From: Curtobacterium pusillum
GTDB taxonomy: Bacteria > Actinomycetota > Actinomycetes > Actinomycetales > Microbacteriaceae
Reading direction: 5' to 3'
NCBI GenBank assembly: GCA_002025645.1
Contig: CP018783.1
Location: forward strand, 3,224,001-3,288,000
Length of the DNA stretch: 64,000 bases
A program made the position numbers and the translations under genes. Of the stretch, positions 40,774 to 49,667 are shown one piece after another. Within the stretch, counting starts at the first letter, position 1. The number at the start of each line of letters is the position of its first letter. Under the pieces are notes generated by a model. It was not told the DNA's origin, did no database searches, and saw only the letters and a list, made by a program, of their open reading frames with translations.

Positions 40774-41734
40774 CGATGGCCTTCCGGTTGAGACGGAGGT
40801 AGACGATCGCGAACAGGGCGGAGATCACGATGAGGATGTTGCTCAGCGCGGCGCCCTGACCGAAGTCGAACTGCTTGAACGACAGGTCGTAGGACTGGGT
40901 CGCGATCGTCTGGGTGGCGTTCGCCGGCCCGCCGTTCGTCAACCCGAGGATGATGTCGAGCACCTTGATCGTGTAGACGACCCCGAGCACGAGCGTGACG
41001 CTGACGACCGGTCGGAGCATCGGCCAGGTGATCGACCAGAACGCCTTCCACCCGGTCGCCCCGTCGAGCGCGGCGGCCTCGTACAGCTCGGTCGGGATGT
41101 CCTGCAGGCCGCCGTAGAGGATCGTCGTGTTGAACGGGATGCCGATCCAGATGTTCACGCCGATCACGGTGATGAGCGCGACCGCCGGGCTGGTGAGCCA
41201 CGGGACCGAGCCGATGCCGAAGATCCCGAGGAACTGGTTCACGACGCCGGAGTCCTGGTCGAGCATCCACTTCCACACCGCGCTCGAGACGATGAGCGGC
41301 AGCAGCCAGGGGAGCAGGAGCAGCGAGCGGAGGAGCCCGGACAGCGGGAAGTTCCGCCGGAAGAACAAGGCGAGGAGCAGCCCGAGGACGAACTGGCCGA
41401 CGATCGACCCGATCGTGAAGAGTGCGGTGTTGAGCAGTGCGGTGCTGAACAGCTGCGACGACACCACGGAGACGTAGTTCGAGAGCCCGACCCACGGCGC
41501 CTCGCCCGTGTAGAAGGTCGAGGTCGTGTAGGCCTGGAAGCTCATCACGATGTTCTTGACGACCGGGTAGCCGAAGAACAGCACGAGGAACACCACGGCC
41601 GGCAGCAGGAACAGGAGCTGGGCGATCCGCTCGAAGCGCAGACCGCGGCCCCGGCGGGCGGGCCGCGGGGCGGGAGTGGTGCTCCCGTCCCCGGCGGCCC
41701 GCTGCGGGGCGACGTGCGTCGCGGTGGAGGTCAT
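40766..41734 (-). CDS. ABC sugar transporter permease, MalF-like
   Basis: The protein has 322 residues. A cytoplasmic N-terminus of about 35 residues precedes six helices; the EAA loop reads YEAAALDGATGWKAFW and LTNGGPANATQT is the usual C-terminal-side motif. It starts 2 bp behind the stop of the binding-protein gene and is part of the LacI-controlled leftward operon. Confidence 0.93.
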   Translation of the reverse strand: MTSTATHVAPQRAAGDGSTTPAPRPARRGRGLRFERIAQLLFLLPAVVFLVLFFGYPVVKNIVMSFQAYTTSTFYTGEAPWVGLSNYVSVVSSQLFSTALLNTALFTIGSIVGQFVLGLLLALFFRRNFPLSGLLRSLLLLPWLLPLIVSSAVWKWMLDQDSGVVNQFLGIFGIGSVPWLTSPAVALITVIGVNIWIGIPFNTTILYGGLQDIPTELYEAAALDGATGWKAFWSITWPMLRPVVSVTLVLGVVYTIKVLDIILGLTNGGPANATQTIATQSYDLSFKQFDFGQGAALSNILIVISALFAIVYLRLNRKAIDD

Positions 41735-41736
41735 GC

Positions 41737-42972
41737 TCAGTTGCTCGACTGCGCGTTCTTCAGCGCGTCGGCCGGCGAGTCCTGCCCGGTCAGCGCGGAC
41801 TGCACGGCGGTGTAGATCTTCGTCGCCGCCTTGGGCCAGTCGGCACCGAGCTCACCGGTGCGGGCACGGGCGTCGGCGACCAGGTCGACGAAGACCTGCT
41901 CCTCCGGGACGTCCTTGCCGAACTGCTGCGCGACCTCGGTCTTCGACGGGATCGTGTAGCGGAGCTTGGCCATCGCGAGCTGGTTCTTGGCGTCGTTCAT
42001 GCAGTCGACGACCTTGGCCGCGACCTGCTGCTTCGCCTTGTCGCCGGTGTTCGGGACGGTCCAGACCTCGCCGCCGAGCGGTGCCACGGCGGTGTCGCTG
42101 GCGGACTGCACGGGGATCTGCGCGATCCCGTAGTCGATGCCGGAGTCCTTGAGCGCCGGGATCTGCCACGGGCCGTTGATCATCATCGCGGCCTTGCCGG
42201 CCATGAACTGGTCGTTGACGTCGGCCTGGGTCCAGTTCACGACGCTCTTCGACATCGAGCCGTCCTTGACGAGGTCCGTCCAGAGCGACAGCGCCTCGGC
42301 GGTCTTCGCGGTGGCGATGTCCTTCTCGTCGCCGCCGTTCGACCACATGAAGGGCAGGAACTGCCAGGTGCCCTCGTAGGTGGCGTTGGCGTCCACGGCG
42401 AACCCGTACTCGCCGTTCGTGGTGAGCTTCGCCGAGGCGGTCTTCAGCTCGTCCCACGTCTTCGGCGGGGTGACACCGGCCGCGGCGAGCTTCTTCTTGT
42501 CGTAGAACAGCGCGATGGTGTTCACGGTCGGCGCGAGGCCGTAGACCTTGCCCTTGTAGGTGCCGGCCTGCAGCACGCCCTTCGCGTAGCCGTCGGTGGA
42601 GATGCCGTAGTCGGTGAGCGGTGAGAGCGCACCCGTCTCGGCGATCTGCTGCAGGTCGGGGTTGTCGAGCATCAGGACGTCGGGCAGCGTCTTCGACGAC
42701 GCCTGCTGGAGCACCTTCTGGATCAGGGAGGCGCCGGGCACCAGGCTGCGCTTGATCGTGACGTCGTTCTCGGCGCCGCACTTGTCGAGGTAGTCGCCGA
42801 TCACCTTCTTGTCGTTGCCCTGGTTGTAGTAGTCGAGGACCGTGATGGAGTCCACCTTGCCGCCGGAGCTCGCGGAGGAGCCCCCGGAGCAGCCGGCGAG
42901 GACGAGGGGGACGGCCGCCAGCATGGCGACCGCGCTGAGGACCGTGGGCGTCCTGCGGTGTCGAGGCTTCAT
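41737..42972 (-). CDS. Sugar-binding lipoprotein of CUT1 transporter
   Basis: The protein has 411 residues. Signal peptide with lipobox VLAGC (Cys28), then a two-lobed family 1 binding protein; TWDELKTASAKL, FMAGKAAMMINGPWQIP and GGEVWTVPN are typical. ATG 42972 is chosen over the upstream ATG 43086, which would run through the operator. First gene of the leftward operon, facing the LacI gene across the double operator 43086-43115. Confidence 0.93.
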   Translation of the reverse strand: MKPRHRRTPTVLSAVAMLAAVPLVLAGCSGGSSASSGGKVDSITVLDYYNQGNDKKVIGDYLDKCGAENDVTIKRSLVPGASLIQKVLQQASSKTLPDVLMLDNPDLQQIAETGALSPLTDYGISTDGYAKGVLQAGTYKGKVYGLAPTVNTIALFYDKKKLAAAGVTPPKTWDELKTASAKLTTNGEYGFAVDANATYEGTWQFLPFMWSNGGDEKDIATAKTAEALSLWTDLVKDGSMSKSVVNWTQADVNDQFMAGKAAMMINGPWQIPALKDSGIDYGIAQIPVQSASDTAVAPLGGEVWTVPNTGDKAKQQVAAKVVDCMNDAKNQLAMAKLRYTIPSKTEVAQQFGKDVPEEQVFVDLVADARARTGELGADWPKAATKIYTAVQSALTGQDSPADALKNAQSSN

Positions 42973-43085
42973 TGCTTCGCTCTTCTCTGGATGGTTGCCG
43001 GGCACGGACGGGCGTGCCGTCCGTGGATCGGGTGCGAACCGGACCAGAAGCGCTCCGTCGCGTCCCGAGTGGCACGAAGCTAGCA

Positions 43086-43115
43086 TCTAAGCGCTTCGAC
43101 AGTAAAGCGCTTAGA
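43086..43115. promoter_or_regulatory. Paired LacI operators between divergent sugar genes
   Basis: TCTAAGCGCTT (43086-43096) and AAGCGCTTAGA (43105-43115) are perfect complements with an 8-bp gap, and each contains the palindrome AAGCGCTT. The centres are 19 bp apart, nearly two helical turns. The same core occurs in the operator at 2158. TTTACT on the minus strand within it could be the -35 of the leftward operon. Confidence 0.75.
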
Positions 43116-43174
43116 CGTACTTTCTCCGGACTCCGCGGCGCTACAGTGAGCGGATCACACGAACGGGAGACGTC

Positions 43175-44191
43175 ATGGCGACGATGCAGCAGGTCGCCGA
43201 CCGGGCTGGGGTGTCGATCGCCACCGTGTCGTTCGTGGTGAACGGCAACAAGCGCGTGTCGGAGGACACCCGCGCCCGGGTCACCGCCGCGATGCGCGAG
43301 CTCGGGTACCGCAACAACGTCGTGGCACGGGCGCTCGCTTCCCGGCGGACGCACATCCTGGCGCTGCTGTTCCCGGTGCTCGAACACCGGCTCGGCCAGA
43401 CGGCGCTGCAGTTCTTCACGAGCGCCGCCAGCCGTGCCTCGGAGCTCGGGTACCACCTCGTGCTCTGGCCCGCCGCGACCACCGCGGAGGACGTCCGCGA
43501 CCTCATCTCGGGTGGGCTCGCCGACGGCGTCGTCGTCATGGAGGTCACCATGCACGACCCCCGGATCGAGCAGCTCGCCGCGATGGACGTCCCGTTCGTC
43601 GCCATCGGCCGGACCGCGGAGCCGTCGTCGATGTCGTACGTCGACATCGACTTCGAGCGCACCGTGGAGGACGCCCTCGACCACCTCGCCGGCCTCGGAC
43701 ACCGGCGGATCGGGCTCATCGTGGAGGACCTCGACGGCACCGCCATGGCCGACTACGGCCCGAAGGTCCGGTCGGAGGCGGCGTTCCGGGCCTCCGTGGA
43801 CCGACGGGGCCTGCACGGCACGGTGGTCGCGGCCGGGGCCTCGGCCGAGGGCGGGCGACGGGCCGCGCGGGAGCTCCTCGCGAGCGACCCCGACGTCACG
43901 GCGACGATCATCATGAAGGACGACTCGAACTTCGGGCTCGTCAGCGGCCTGATCGCGGCCGGGCGGCGGGTCCCCGAGGACGTCTCGGTCATCGCGATCG
44001 TCTCCTCCGACGGTGCCGGTGCTGCGACCGAACCCGTGCTCACGACACTGAACGCCCCGGGGCCGGAGCTCGGGCGGCTCGCGGTGGAGTCCCTGACCGA
44101 CCGCCTCGAGGGCAGGACGACCGCGCTCACGCACACCCTCATCCCCTGCGCGATCCACCTCGCCGACTCCACGGCCCCCGCGCCCGCCTGA
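43175..44191 (+). CDS. LacI-family transcriptional repressor
   Basis: The protein has 338 residues: HTH MQQVADRAGVSIATVSFVV, hinge, and sugar-sensing domain ending before TALTHTLIPCAIHLADS. GGGAGA precedes the ATG. It lies between a leftward and a rightward sugar-uptake operon and may control both; the clear operator pair is on the leftward side. Unlike most LacI proteins its second HTH helix reads VSFVVNGNKR. Confidence 0.92.
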   Translation: MATMQQVADRAGVSIATVSFVVNGNKRVSEDTRARVTAAMRELGYRNNVVARALASRRTHILALLFPVLEHRLGQTALQFFTSAASRASELGYHLVLWPAATTAEDVRDLISGGLADGVVVMEVTMHDPRIEQLAAMDVPFVAIGRTAEPSSMSYVDIDFERTVEDALDHLAGLGHRRIGLIVEDLDGTAMADYGPKVRSEAAFRASVDRRGLHGTVVAAGASAEGGRRAARELLASDPDVTATIIMKDDSNFGLVSGLIAAGRRVPEDVSVIAIVSSDGAGAATEPVLTTLNAPGPELGRLAVESLTDRLEGRTTALTHTLIPCAIHLADSTAPAPA

Positions 44192-44194
44192 CCC

Positions 44195-44293
44195 GTCGCG
44201 AAAGCGACGGTCTGCCGCCGTTCTTCTGCGCACCTCTGTCGTTTTCGCGACACGACCCGCGGCCGGGACCCGGCATCTGTCGCCTTCGCGACA
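44195..44293. terminator. Composite hairpins behind the LacI gene
   Basis: GTCGCGAAAGCGAC (44195-44208) pairs with GTCGTTTTCGCGAC (44238-44251), one mismatch. A smaller hairpin TGTCGC-CTTC-GCGACA follows at 44278-44293. The first starts 3 bp behind the stop codon. Confidence 0.65.
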
Positions 44294-44300
44294 CCGTGTC

Positions 44301-44341
44301 GGCCTGGAGGCGCGTGGCGACCCCGCACCGCGCCTCCGGCC
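44301..44341. repeat. CTGGAGGC-family palindrome before the second ABC operon
   Basis: GGCCTGGAGGCGCG (44301-44314) pairs with CGCGCCTCCGGCC (44329-44341), with one bulged base. It follows directly on the composite hairpins. Confidence 0.65.
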
Positions 44342-44431
44342 CGTCCGTCCGCCACCCCGCCCACCGGGCGTCCAGGGAGCGTTGGTTGTGTGGATGTACA
44401 GGAACGCCACACCACACGTCGAGGAGGACGG

Positions 44432-45751
44432 ATGGCAATCGACCGCAGGCTCTTCCTGCTCGGGGGAGCGGGGGTGCTGCTGCTCGCCGGCTGCTCGACC
44501 CGCCCGGAGCGCACCACCGTGGAGGACTGGCCGACCGACCCGCCCGAGGGTGACGTCACGATCAGCTGGTGGGCCGGCCAGGTCGCCTCGAAGGACGGCG
44601 GCGACCTCCGGCGGCGACTGATCGCCGAGTTCCAGAAGGAGCACCCGAACATCCGGGTCCGGATCGTCAGCGCCCCGAGCGACACCGACACGAACCGGAC
44701 GAGCCTGACGACCCAGATCGCGGCGGGGTCGAGCACCCCGGACGTGTACCTCGGCGACGTCGCGTGGCCCGGGCAGTTCGCGAAGAACAAGCTCGCGACG
44801 CCCGTGGACCAGCTCGTCGGCGAGGACTTCTTCGACCAGTTCCCCGAGGGCCTGCGCCAGGCGGCGAGCGTCGACGGGACGTACTACATGTTCCCGCTCT
44901 ACATCGACGAGTCGTTCTTCCTGTACCGCAAGGACCTCCTCGACAAGCACGGCTTCCAGGTGCCCGCCTCTTGGGAGGAGGTGCGCGAGACCGCCGCGAA
45001 GCTCGTCGACACCGGGGACGTCAGCTACGGCTTCGCGTTCCAGGGCGACGTGTACGAGGGGCTCACCTGCAACGTCACCGAGTTCGTCGCGGACGCCGGT
45101 GGCTCACTGCTCAACGACGACCTGACGAAGCCCGAGACCACGAGCTCCGAGACGAAGCGTGCCTTCGAGTTCATGCGGTCCCTGATCACGGACGGCGCGA
45201 GCCCCCGGGCCACCCTGACGTACCAGGAGCAGGACACGAACGACGCGTTCTCGGGCGGCCGGGCGGCGTTCCTCCGCAACTGGTCCTACGCGTGGGGCAT
45301 CGCGAACGGCCCGGACAGCCGGGTCGCCGGCAAGGTCGGACTCGCCGCACGGCCGACGTTCGACGGATCCGACGAGCACCACTCGACGATCGGCGGGTGG
45401 GGGAACTACATCAACCCGCACACGCAGCAGCCCGCGGCGGCGTTGACGTTCGCGAGCTGGATGTCGAGCGAGAACGCGCAGCAGTTCCTCACGCGCGAGG
45501 GCGGTGTCCTGCCTGCGCGCAGCGAGTCCCTCGTCAGCGAGGACGCCAAGCGGCAGCAGCGCCCGACGTACGACACCGCCGCGGGGATCACGCTCGTGCC
45601 CCGCCCGACCTCGACGGCGTACTACCCGAAGGTCTCGCAGGGCGTGTACCAGAACGGCAACAGCATCCTCGGTGGCCAGACGTCGGTGGACGGCGGCACC
45701 AGCGCGATGGCCTCCGCCATCTCGCTCGCACTGCAGGGCGAAGCGCTGTGA
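44432..45751 (+). CDS. Sugar-binding lipoprotein, LpqY/ThuE-like
   Basis: The protein has 439 residues. N-terminus DRRLFLLGGAGV with twin Arg and lipobox LLAGC (Cys21). The mature protein (VTISWWAGQ, STPDVYLGDVAWPGQFA, TWEE-like SWEEVRETAAKL, GRAAFLRNWSYAW) matches the actinobacterial LpqY-type group, known in Mycobacterium for trehalose recycling. GAGGAGGACGG precedes ATG 44432; 14 codons of open frame upstream are ignored for that reason. First gene of a three-gene importer operon. Confidence 0.92.
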   Translation: MAIDRRLFLLGGAGVLLLAGCSTRPERTTVEDWPTDPPEGDVTISWWAGQVASKDGGDLRRRLIAEFQKEHPNIRVRIVSAPSDTDTNRTSLTTQIAAGSSTPDVYLGDVAWPGQFAKNKLATPVDQLVGEDFFDQFPEGLRQAASVDGTYYMFPLYIDESFFLYRKDLLDKHGFQVPASWEEVRETAAKLVDTGDVSYGFAFQGDVYEGLTCNVTEFVADAGGSLLNDDLTKPETTSSETKRAFEFMRSLITDGASPRATLTYQEQDTNDAFSGGRAAFLRNWSYAWGIANGPDSRVAGKVGLAARPTFDGSDEHHSTIGGWGNYINPHTQQPAAALTFASWMSSENAQQFLTREGGVLPARSESLVSEDAKRQQRPTYDTAAGITLVPRPTSTAYYPKVSQGVYQNGNSILGGQTSVDGGTSAMASAISLALQGEAL

Positions 45752-46719
45752 GCGCCGGCACCGCGACGCGGGCGTCGACCAGGCCTGGAGGCACGGATCG
45801 CCTCGACCCGCCGCCTCGCCTCACCGGACGGTCGCGTCTCGACCGCATCCGCGCGCGGGGCGCGTGGGGCTTCGCGGCCCCGGCGCTCCTGGTCGTGGCG
45901 GCGGTCACGATCTTCCCGGTGGTGTACTCGATCGTCCTGAGCTTCGCGGACGTCGAGGTCGGCTACGAGGGCTTCTCGATCCAGTCGTTCGGGCTCGGCA
46001 ACTACGCGGCGCTGCTGCAGAGCGCCGACTGGTACCGGGCACTGGGCTTCACGGTGCTGTACACACTCGTGACGGTGTCGGTGGAGCTCGTCCTCGGCAT
46101 GCTCGTCGCCCTCGTGCTCGAGCGGCTCGGCGCCACCCGCGGGTGGATGCTCGCCCTCATGCTCGTCCCGTGGTCGCTCGTCACGATCGTGAACGCGCAG
46201 CTCTGGAAGTACGTCTACGACTCCACCTACGGGGTCGCCACGTGGTTCTTCGGCCTGTTCGGCGAGGCGCCCGTGATCCTCGGCGAACCGGTCCCCGCGA
46301 TCACCGGGCTGATGGTCGCGGACATCTGGAAGACGACGCCGTTCGTGGCGATCATCCTGCTCGCGGGACTCGTGCAGATCTCCGAGGACCACTACGAGGC
46401 AGCCGAGCTCGACGGCGCGAGCACGTGGCAGACGTTCTGGCGCGTGGTGCTGCCGCAGCTCACCCCGACGCTCACGATCGCGGTGCTGTTCCGCATCCTG
46501 CAGGCGTTCGGCGTGTTCGACCTGCCGTTCGTGCTGACGAACGGCGGACCGGGCACCAGCACCCAGTCGCTCGCGATCATGGGCTACAAGGTCCTGTTCC
46601 AGGACATCAACATCGGACCGGGCGCGGCGATCGCGACGTCCACCGCGATCATCGTCGCGGCCGGCTGTCTGCTGTTCCTCCGGGCGTTCCGGAACCAGGC
46701 GAAGGGAGGGGACGACTGA
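45748..46719 (+). CDS. ABC sugar transporter permease, MalF/SugA-like
   Basis: The protein has 323 residues: a 40-residue cytoplasmic N-terminus, six helices and EAA loop YEAAELDGASTWQTFW. The GTG start overlaps the lipoprotein stop. Codons for TRPGGTDR at the N-terminus contain a half-copy of the dispersed element (45782-45796), a hint that the palindrome can be captured into coding sequence. Confidence 0.93.
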   Translation: MSAGTATRASTRPGGTDRLDPPPRLTGRSRLDRIRARGAWGFAAPALLVVAAVTIFPVVYSIVLSFADVEVGYEGFSIQSFGLGNYAALLQSADWYRALGFTVLYTLVTVSVELVLGMLVALVLERLGATRGWMLALMLVPWSLVTIVNAQLWKYVYDSTYGVATWFFGLFGEAPVILGEPVPAITGLMVADIWKTTPFVAIILLAGLVQISEDHYEAAELDGASTWQTFWRVVLPQLTPTLTIAVLFRILQAFGVFDLPFVLTNGGPGTSTQSLAIMGYKVLFQDINIGPGAAIATSTAIIVAAGCLLFLRAFRNQAKGGDD

Positions 46720-47567
46720 TGCCCCGTCAACGCGTGCGCCGCGGGTGGCGCAAGTGGGTCAACACCGTCAACGTCAGCGGTGTCGTCATCGCGGTGCTCA
46801 CCGCGCTGCCGCTGTACTGGCTCGTCACGACGTCGCTCAAGCCGGCGTCCGAGATCTCGCAGTCGCCGCCGACCGCGTGGCCGCAGGCGATCACCTTCGA
46901 CAACTTCGTGGTGGCCTTCCGCGACAACGCCCTCGGCCAGTACATGGTGAACAGCGTCATCGTGTCGGTGTCCACGACCGTCATCGTGCTCGCGCTGGCG
47001 TTCCTCGCCGGGTACGCGCTCGCCGGCCGTTTCATCCGGGGCCGCACGGCGATCATGACCTCGTTGCTCATGCTCTCGGTGTTCCCGGCGATCGCGGTGC
47101 TGACGCCGCTGTACCTGCTCGAGCGCAACCTCGGGCTGCTCAACTCGTACCCGGGGCTGATCGTGCCGTACGTCGCGTTCAACCTGCCGTTCGCGATCTG
47201 GATCATGCGGAACTACCTGCAGGGCATCCCCTCGACGATCGAGGAGGCTTCCGAGATCGACGGTGCCGGGGCCTGGCGAACGGTGCTGTCCGTGATCCTG
47301 CCGATGGCCAAGCCGGGGCTGTTCACGGTCGGGGTGTTCACCTTCACGGCGTCGTGGAGCGAGTTCCTGATGGCGTTGACGTTCAACAGCGAGAACTCGT
47401 TCCGGACCATCCCGGTCGGGATCGCCCTGTTCGGCACCCAGTTCACCGTGCCGTTCGCCCAGATCTTCGCGGCGAGCGTCGCGGCGACGGTGCCGATCGT
47501 CATCCTCGTGCTGGTGTTCCGCCGGTCGATCGTGTCCGGACTGACGTCGGGCGCCGTCAAGGGCTGA
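46719..47567 (+). CDS. ABC sugar transporter permease, MalG/SugB-like
   Basis: The protein has 282 residues, six helices, EAA loop EEASEIDGAGAWRTVL and the common C-terminus TSGAVKG. It overlaps the previous stop by one base (TGATG). It completes the importer; the ATPase must come from elsewhere. Two hairpins follow immediately. Confidence 0.93.
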   Translation: MPRQRVRRGWRKWVNTVNVSGVVIAVLTALPLYWLVTTSLKPASEISQSPPTAWPQAITFDNFVVAFRDNALGQYMVNSVIVSVSTTVIVLALAFLAGYALAGRFIRGRTAIMTSLLMLSVFPAIAVLTPLYLLERNLGLLNSYPGLIVPYVAFNLPFAIWIMRNYLQGIPSTIEEASEIDGAGAWRTVLSVILPMAKPGLFTVGVFTFTASWSEFLMALTFNSENSFRTIPVGIALFGTQFTVPFAQIFAASVAATVPIVILVLVFRRSIVSGLTSGAVKG

Positions 47568-47656
47568 GCAGACCTTGTCGATCCCTCAGGTCTGCGAGAG
47601 GATCGACGCACGACGTCGAGCACGACGGCCCGGGACCAACCACCCCGGGCCGTCGT
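47568..47656. terminator. Two tandem hairpins ending the ABC operon
   Basis: GCAGACCT (47568-47575) pairs with AGGTCTGC (47588-47595), right behind the stop codon. ACGACGGCCCGGG (47622-47634) pairs perfectly with 47644-47656 over a 9-nt loop. Neither has a T-tract. Confidence 0.75.
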
Positions 47657-47693
47657 CGCATCCGGTCGACGTCACGGATCAGGAGACACGGCA

Positions 47694-48395
47694 ATGGCTG
47701 ACACCAGCACACCCGCGCGCGCTCGGCGCCGCACCAACCGCACCAGGGCGTTCGCGATCGCGGCGGGAGGAGCCCTCGTCGTCGGCGGCCTCGGCTACAC
47801 GCTCGCCTCGTGGACCGACACCGAGTGGGTGTTCGGCGGCAACGGCTCCGGGGGCGGCGGCGTCGGCACGTCGGGCTTCGAGGTGCAGCAGAACGTCACG
47901 GCCCCGTTCGCCGCGGCGGGCTTCACCTCGGACGAGACGAACCCGGGCCAGGCGCTCCGGTTCACCGTCGACGCGCTGGCGCTCTCGCCCGGGACCGCGA
48001 CGTACGCCCCCGTCGCCCTGCGCACCACCGCCGACTCGGTCGCCGGCGACGTGGCCCTCCGCGCTGCCGTCCCCGCCGACGGCGTCACCGTGACGGACGC
48101 CGACGACGCACTCTGGGGTGCGCTGCACGTCCGGGTGGCCACGGCGACGAGCACCACGGCCGCCTGCGACGCCACCGCCTTCGCGACCCCGGCGAACGTC
48201 ATCGCCGACGGGCCGCTCGGCACCACCGCCGCCTCGGCGCCACAGCGGCTCGCCGCCGCCGGGGCCTCGACGCAGCTGTACTGCTTCGAGGTCTCCCTGC
48301 CCGCGTCGCCGACCCTGCCGGCGGGCGTGCCGCTCGACGCCCTGCAGGGGAGGACCGCCGCACCGGCGTGGCAGTTCGCCGCCGAGTCCGACTGA
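47694..48395 (+). CDS. SipW-dependent secreted protein (alternate signal peptide)
   Basis: The protein has 233 residues. The N-terminus, with a basic stretch, hydrophobic core AFAIAAGGALVVGGLG and TLASWTDTEWV, is the signal type cleaved by SipW-like peptidases and resembles that of TasA/CalY-like surface proteins. A glycine linker follows, then a beta-rich domain with two cysteines. No anchor is visible. It is the first gene of a four-gene island; AGGAGA precedes the ATG. A matrix or fibre subunit is likely but unproven. Confidence 0.85.
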   Translation: MADTSTPARARRRTNRTRAFAIAAGGALVVGGLGYTLASWTDTEWVFGGNGSGGGGVGTSGFEVQQNVTAPFAAAGFTSDETNPGQALRFTVDALALSPGTATYAPVALRTTADSVAGDVALRAAVPADGVTVTDADDALWGALHVRVATATSTTAACDATAFATPANVIADGPLGTTAASAPQRLAAAGASTQLYCFEVSLPASPTLPAGVPLDALQGRTAAPAWQFAAESD

Positions 48396-48402
48396 GCGCG
48401 TC

Positions 48403-48960
48403 GTGCGCGGCACCACCGCGCCGTCGTCCTCCGCGGAGGACACGGCGCCACCCCGCCGTCTCGTCGAGCGGGTCCGCACGGTCGTCGTGACCGTCGCGGG
48501 CGCGATCGGCCTCGCCTGCCTGCTCGGGTGGGTCGCGATCGCCCTGACCGGGTTGTCGTTCGTCGTCGTCACCACCGGCTCGATGGCGCCGACGATCCCC
48601 GCGGGCGGCCTCGCGATCACGCACGACGTCCCGGCGACGGAACTGCACGAGGGCGACGTCGTCACCGTGCCCCGACCGGGCTCCGCCCTGCCGGTCACGC
48701 ACCGGATCGTCGCCGTCGAACCGGTTCCGGGCGAGCCCGGCGCGCGGTCGCTGACGCTCCGCGGCGACGACAACGCCTCGGACGACCGCGACCCGTACGT
48801 CGTGCGCGAGGCCGGACTCGTCCTCGCGCACGCACCCACGCTCGGCTCGGTGCTCGTGGCCCTGACGAGTCCGGTCGCCCGCGGGATCGCCGTCGCGGCC
48901 GTCGGCGCGCTCGTCGCCTGGGCGTTCTGGCCGGACCGTCGGCGGGGGGACCACGCGTGA
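48403..48960 (+). CDS. SipW-like signal peptidase I
   Basis: The protein has 185 residues. One helix (about 25-55), then TTGSMAPTIPAGG with catalytic Ser60, PVTHRIV with His100 in place of the bacterial Lys, and GDDNASDDRD; a second helix sits near the C-terminus. Ser-His is the archaeal/ER-type arrangement shown by SipW. It should process the flanking proteins bearing ASWTD-type signals. The GTG at 48403 is 7 bp behind the stop of the substrate gene. No strong ribosome site is seen, so coupling is likely. Confidence 0.9.
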   Translation: MRGTTAPSSSAEDTAPPRRLVERVRTVVVTVAGAIGLACLLGWVAIALTGLSFVVVTTGSMAPTIPAGGLAITHDVPATELHEGDVVTVPRPGSALPVTHRIVAVEPVPGEPGARSLTLRGDDNASDDRDPYVVREAGLVLAHAPTLGSVLVALTSPVARGIAVAAVGALVAWAFWPDRRRGDHA

Positions 48961-49667
48961 CCGGGCGGCTCACGTCGTTCGTGGCGCTCGCCGCCGTGAT
49001 CGTCGGGTGCGCCGGTGCCGGCACGACGGTGGCGGCGGTCGCCGCGACGGACTGGAGGCCCGTGCCCGAGACCGGCACACCGGGTCGCCTCGTGCTGCAC
49101 ACCGGTCCAGAGCCCCGGGCGCTGCCCGACGCGGACGGCGCCACCGAGACGGCGTGGCAGGTACGCACGGAGGTCCGGGTCGCGGGGCCCGTCACGCTCG
49201 ACCTCGAGGTCCGCAAGGACGGCGCGCTCGCCGAGGCCCCGAGCGGACTCCTCGTCACGGTGTCGTCCTGCGACCGCGCGTGGCAGGACACGGGCGACAC
49301 CCCGAGCTGCCCCGGTGACGCGGTCGATCTCGTCCGAGCCACGCCGGCCGAGGACTGGGCAGCGACGAGCCCGGTCGTCCGGGTGCCCGATCCCGACGGT
49401 GACGGCACGGCGTACCTGCTGGTCCGCTCGTCGCTGGCCGACGCCGCGGACCCCGGGCTCGCCGGACTGACCGGACGCCTCGGCCTCGGGGTCACCGCCC
49501 GCGGGGACGACGCCGTCGTGTCCGGGGGACCGGGGGCTCCCGCTCGGGCCCTGGCCTACACCGGCGGTCCGCTCGTCGGTCCGGCACTCGTCGCCCTCGC
49601 CGCAGTGCTCGCTGGCCTCGCGCTGCGCTGCCGCCGGAGCGCACGTGCGGCGGAGGTGCGACCGTGA
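48957..49667 (+). CDS. Surface protein with LAXTG sortase signal
   Basis: The protein has 236 residues. It has a hydrophobic N-terminus (VALAAVIVGCAGAGTTVAAV) and a C-terminal LAYTGG (199-204), hydrophobic span and RCRRSAR tail, the layout of a sorting signal. LAXTG is the motif of class E sortases in high-GC actinobacteria. The middle is a strand-rich domain with two cysteines (CDRAWQDTGDTPSC). GTGA overlaps on both sides tie it to SipW and the next gene. No sortase gene is in the window. Confidence 0.75.
   Translation: MTGRLTSFVALAAVIVGCAGAGTTVAAVAATDWRPVPETGTPGRLVLHTGPEPRALPDADGATETAWQVRTEVRVAGPVTLDLEVRKDGALAEAPSGLLVTVSSCDRAWQDTGDTPSCPGDAVDLVRATPAEDWAATSPVVRVPDPDGDGTAYLLVRSSLADAADPGLAGLTGRLGLGVTARGDDAVVSGGPGAPARALAYTGGPLVGPALVALAAVLAGLALRCRRSARAAEVRP

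Noticed and set aside
41852..44950. Very long open frame on the minus strand opposite the LacI and sugar-binding genes
   Set aside because: Such frames are common in GC-rich DNA opposite real genes. The product has the Arg/Gly/His-rich composition of a shadow frame and runs against genes with clear families on both strands.
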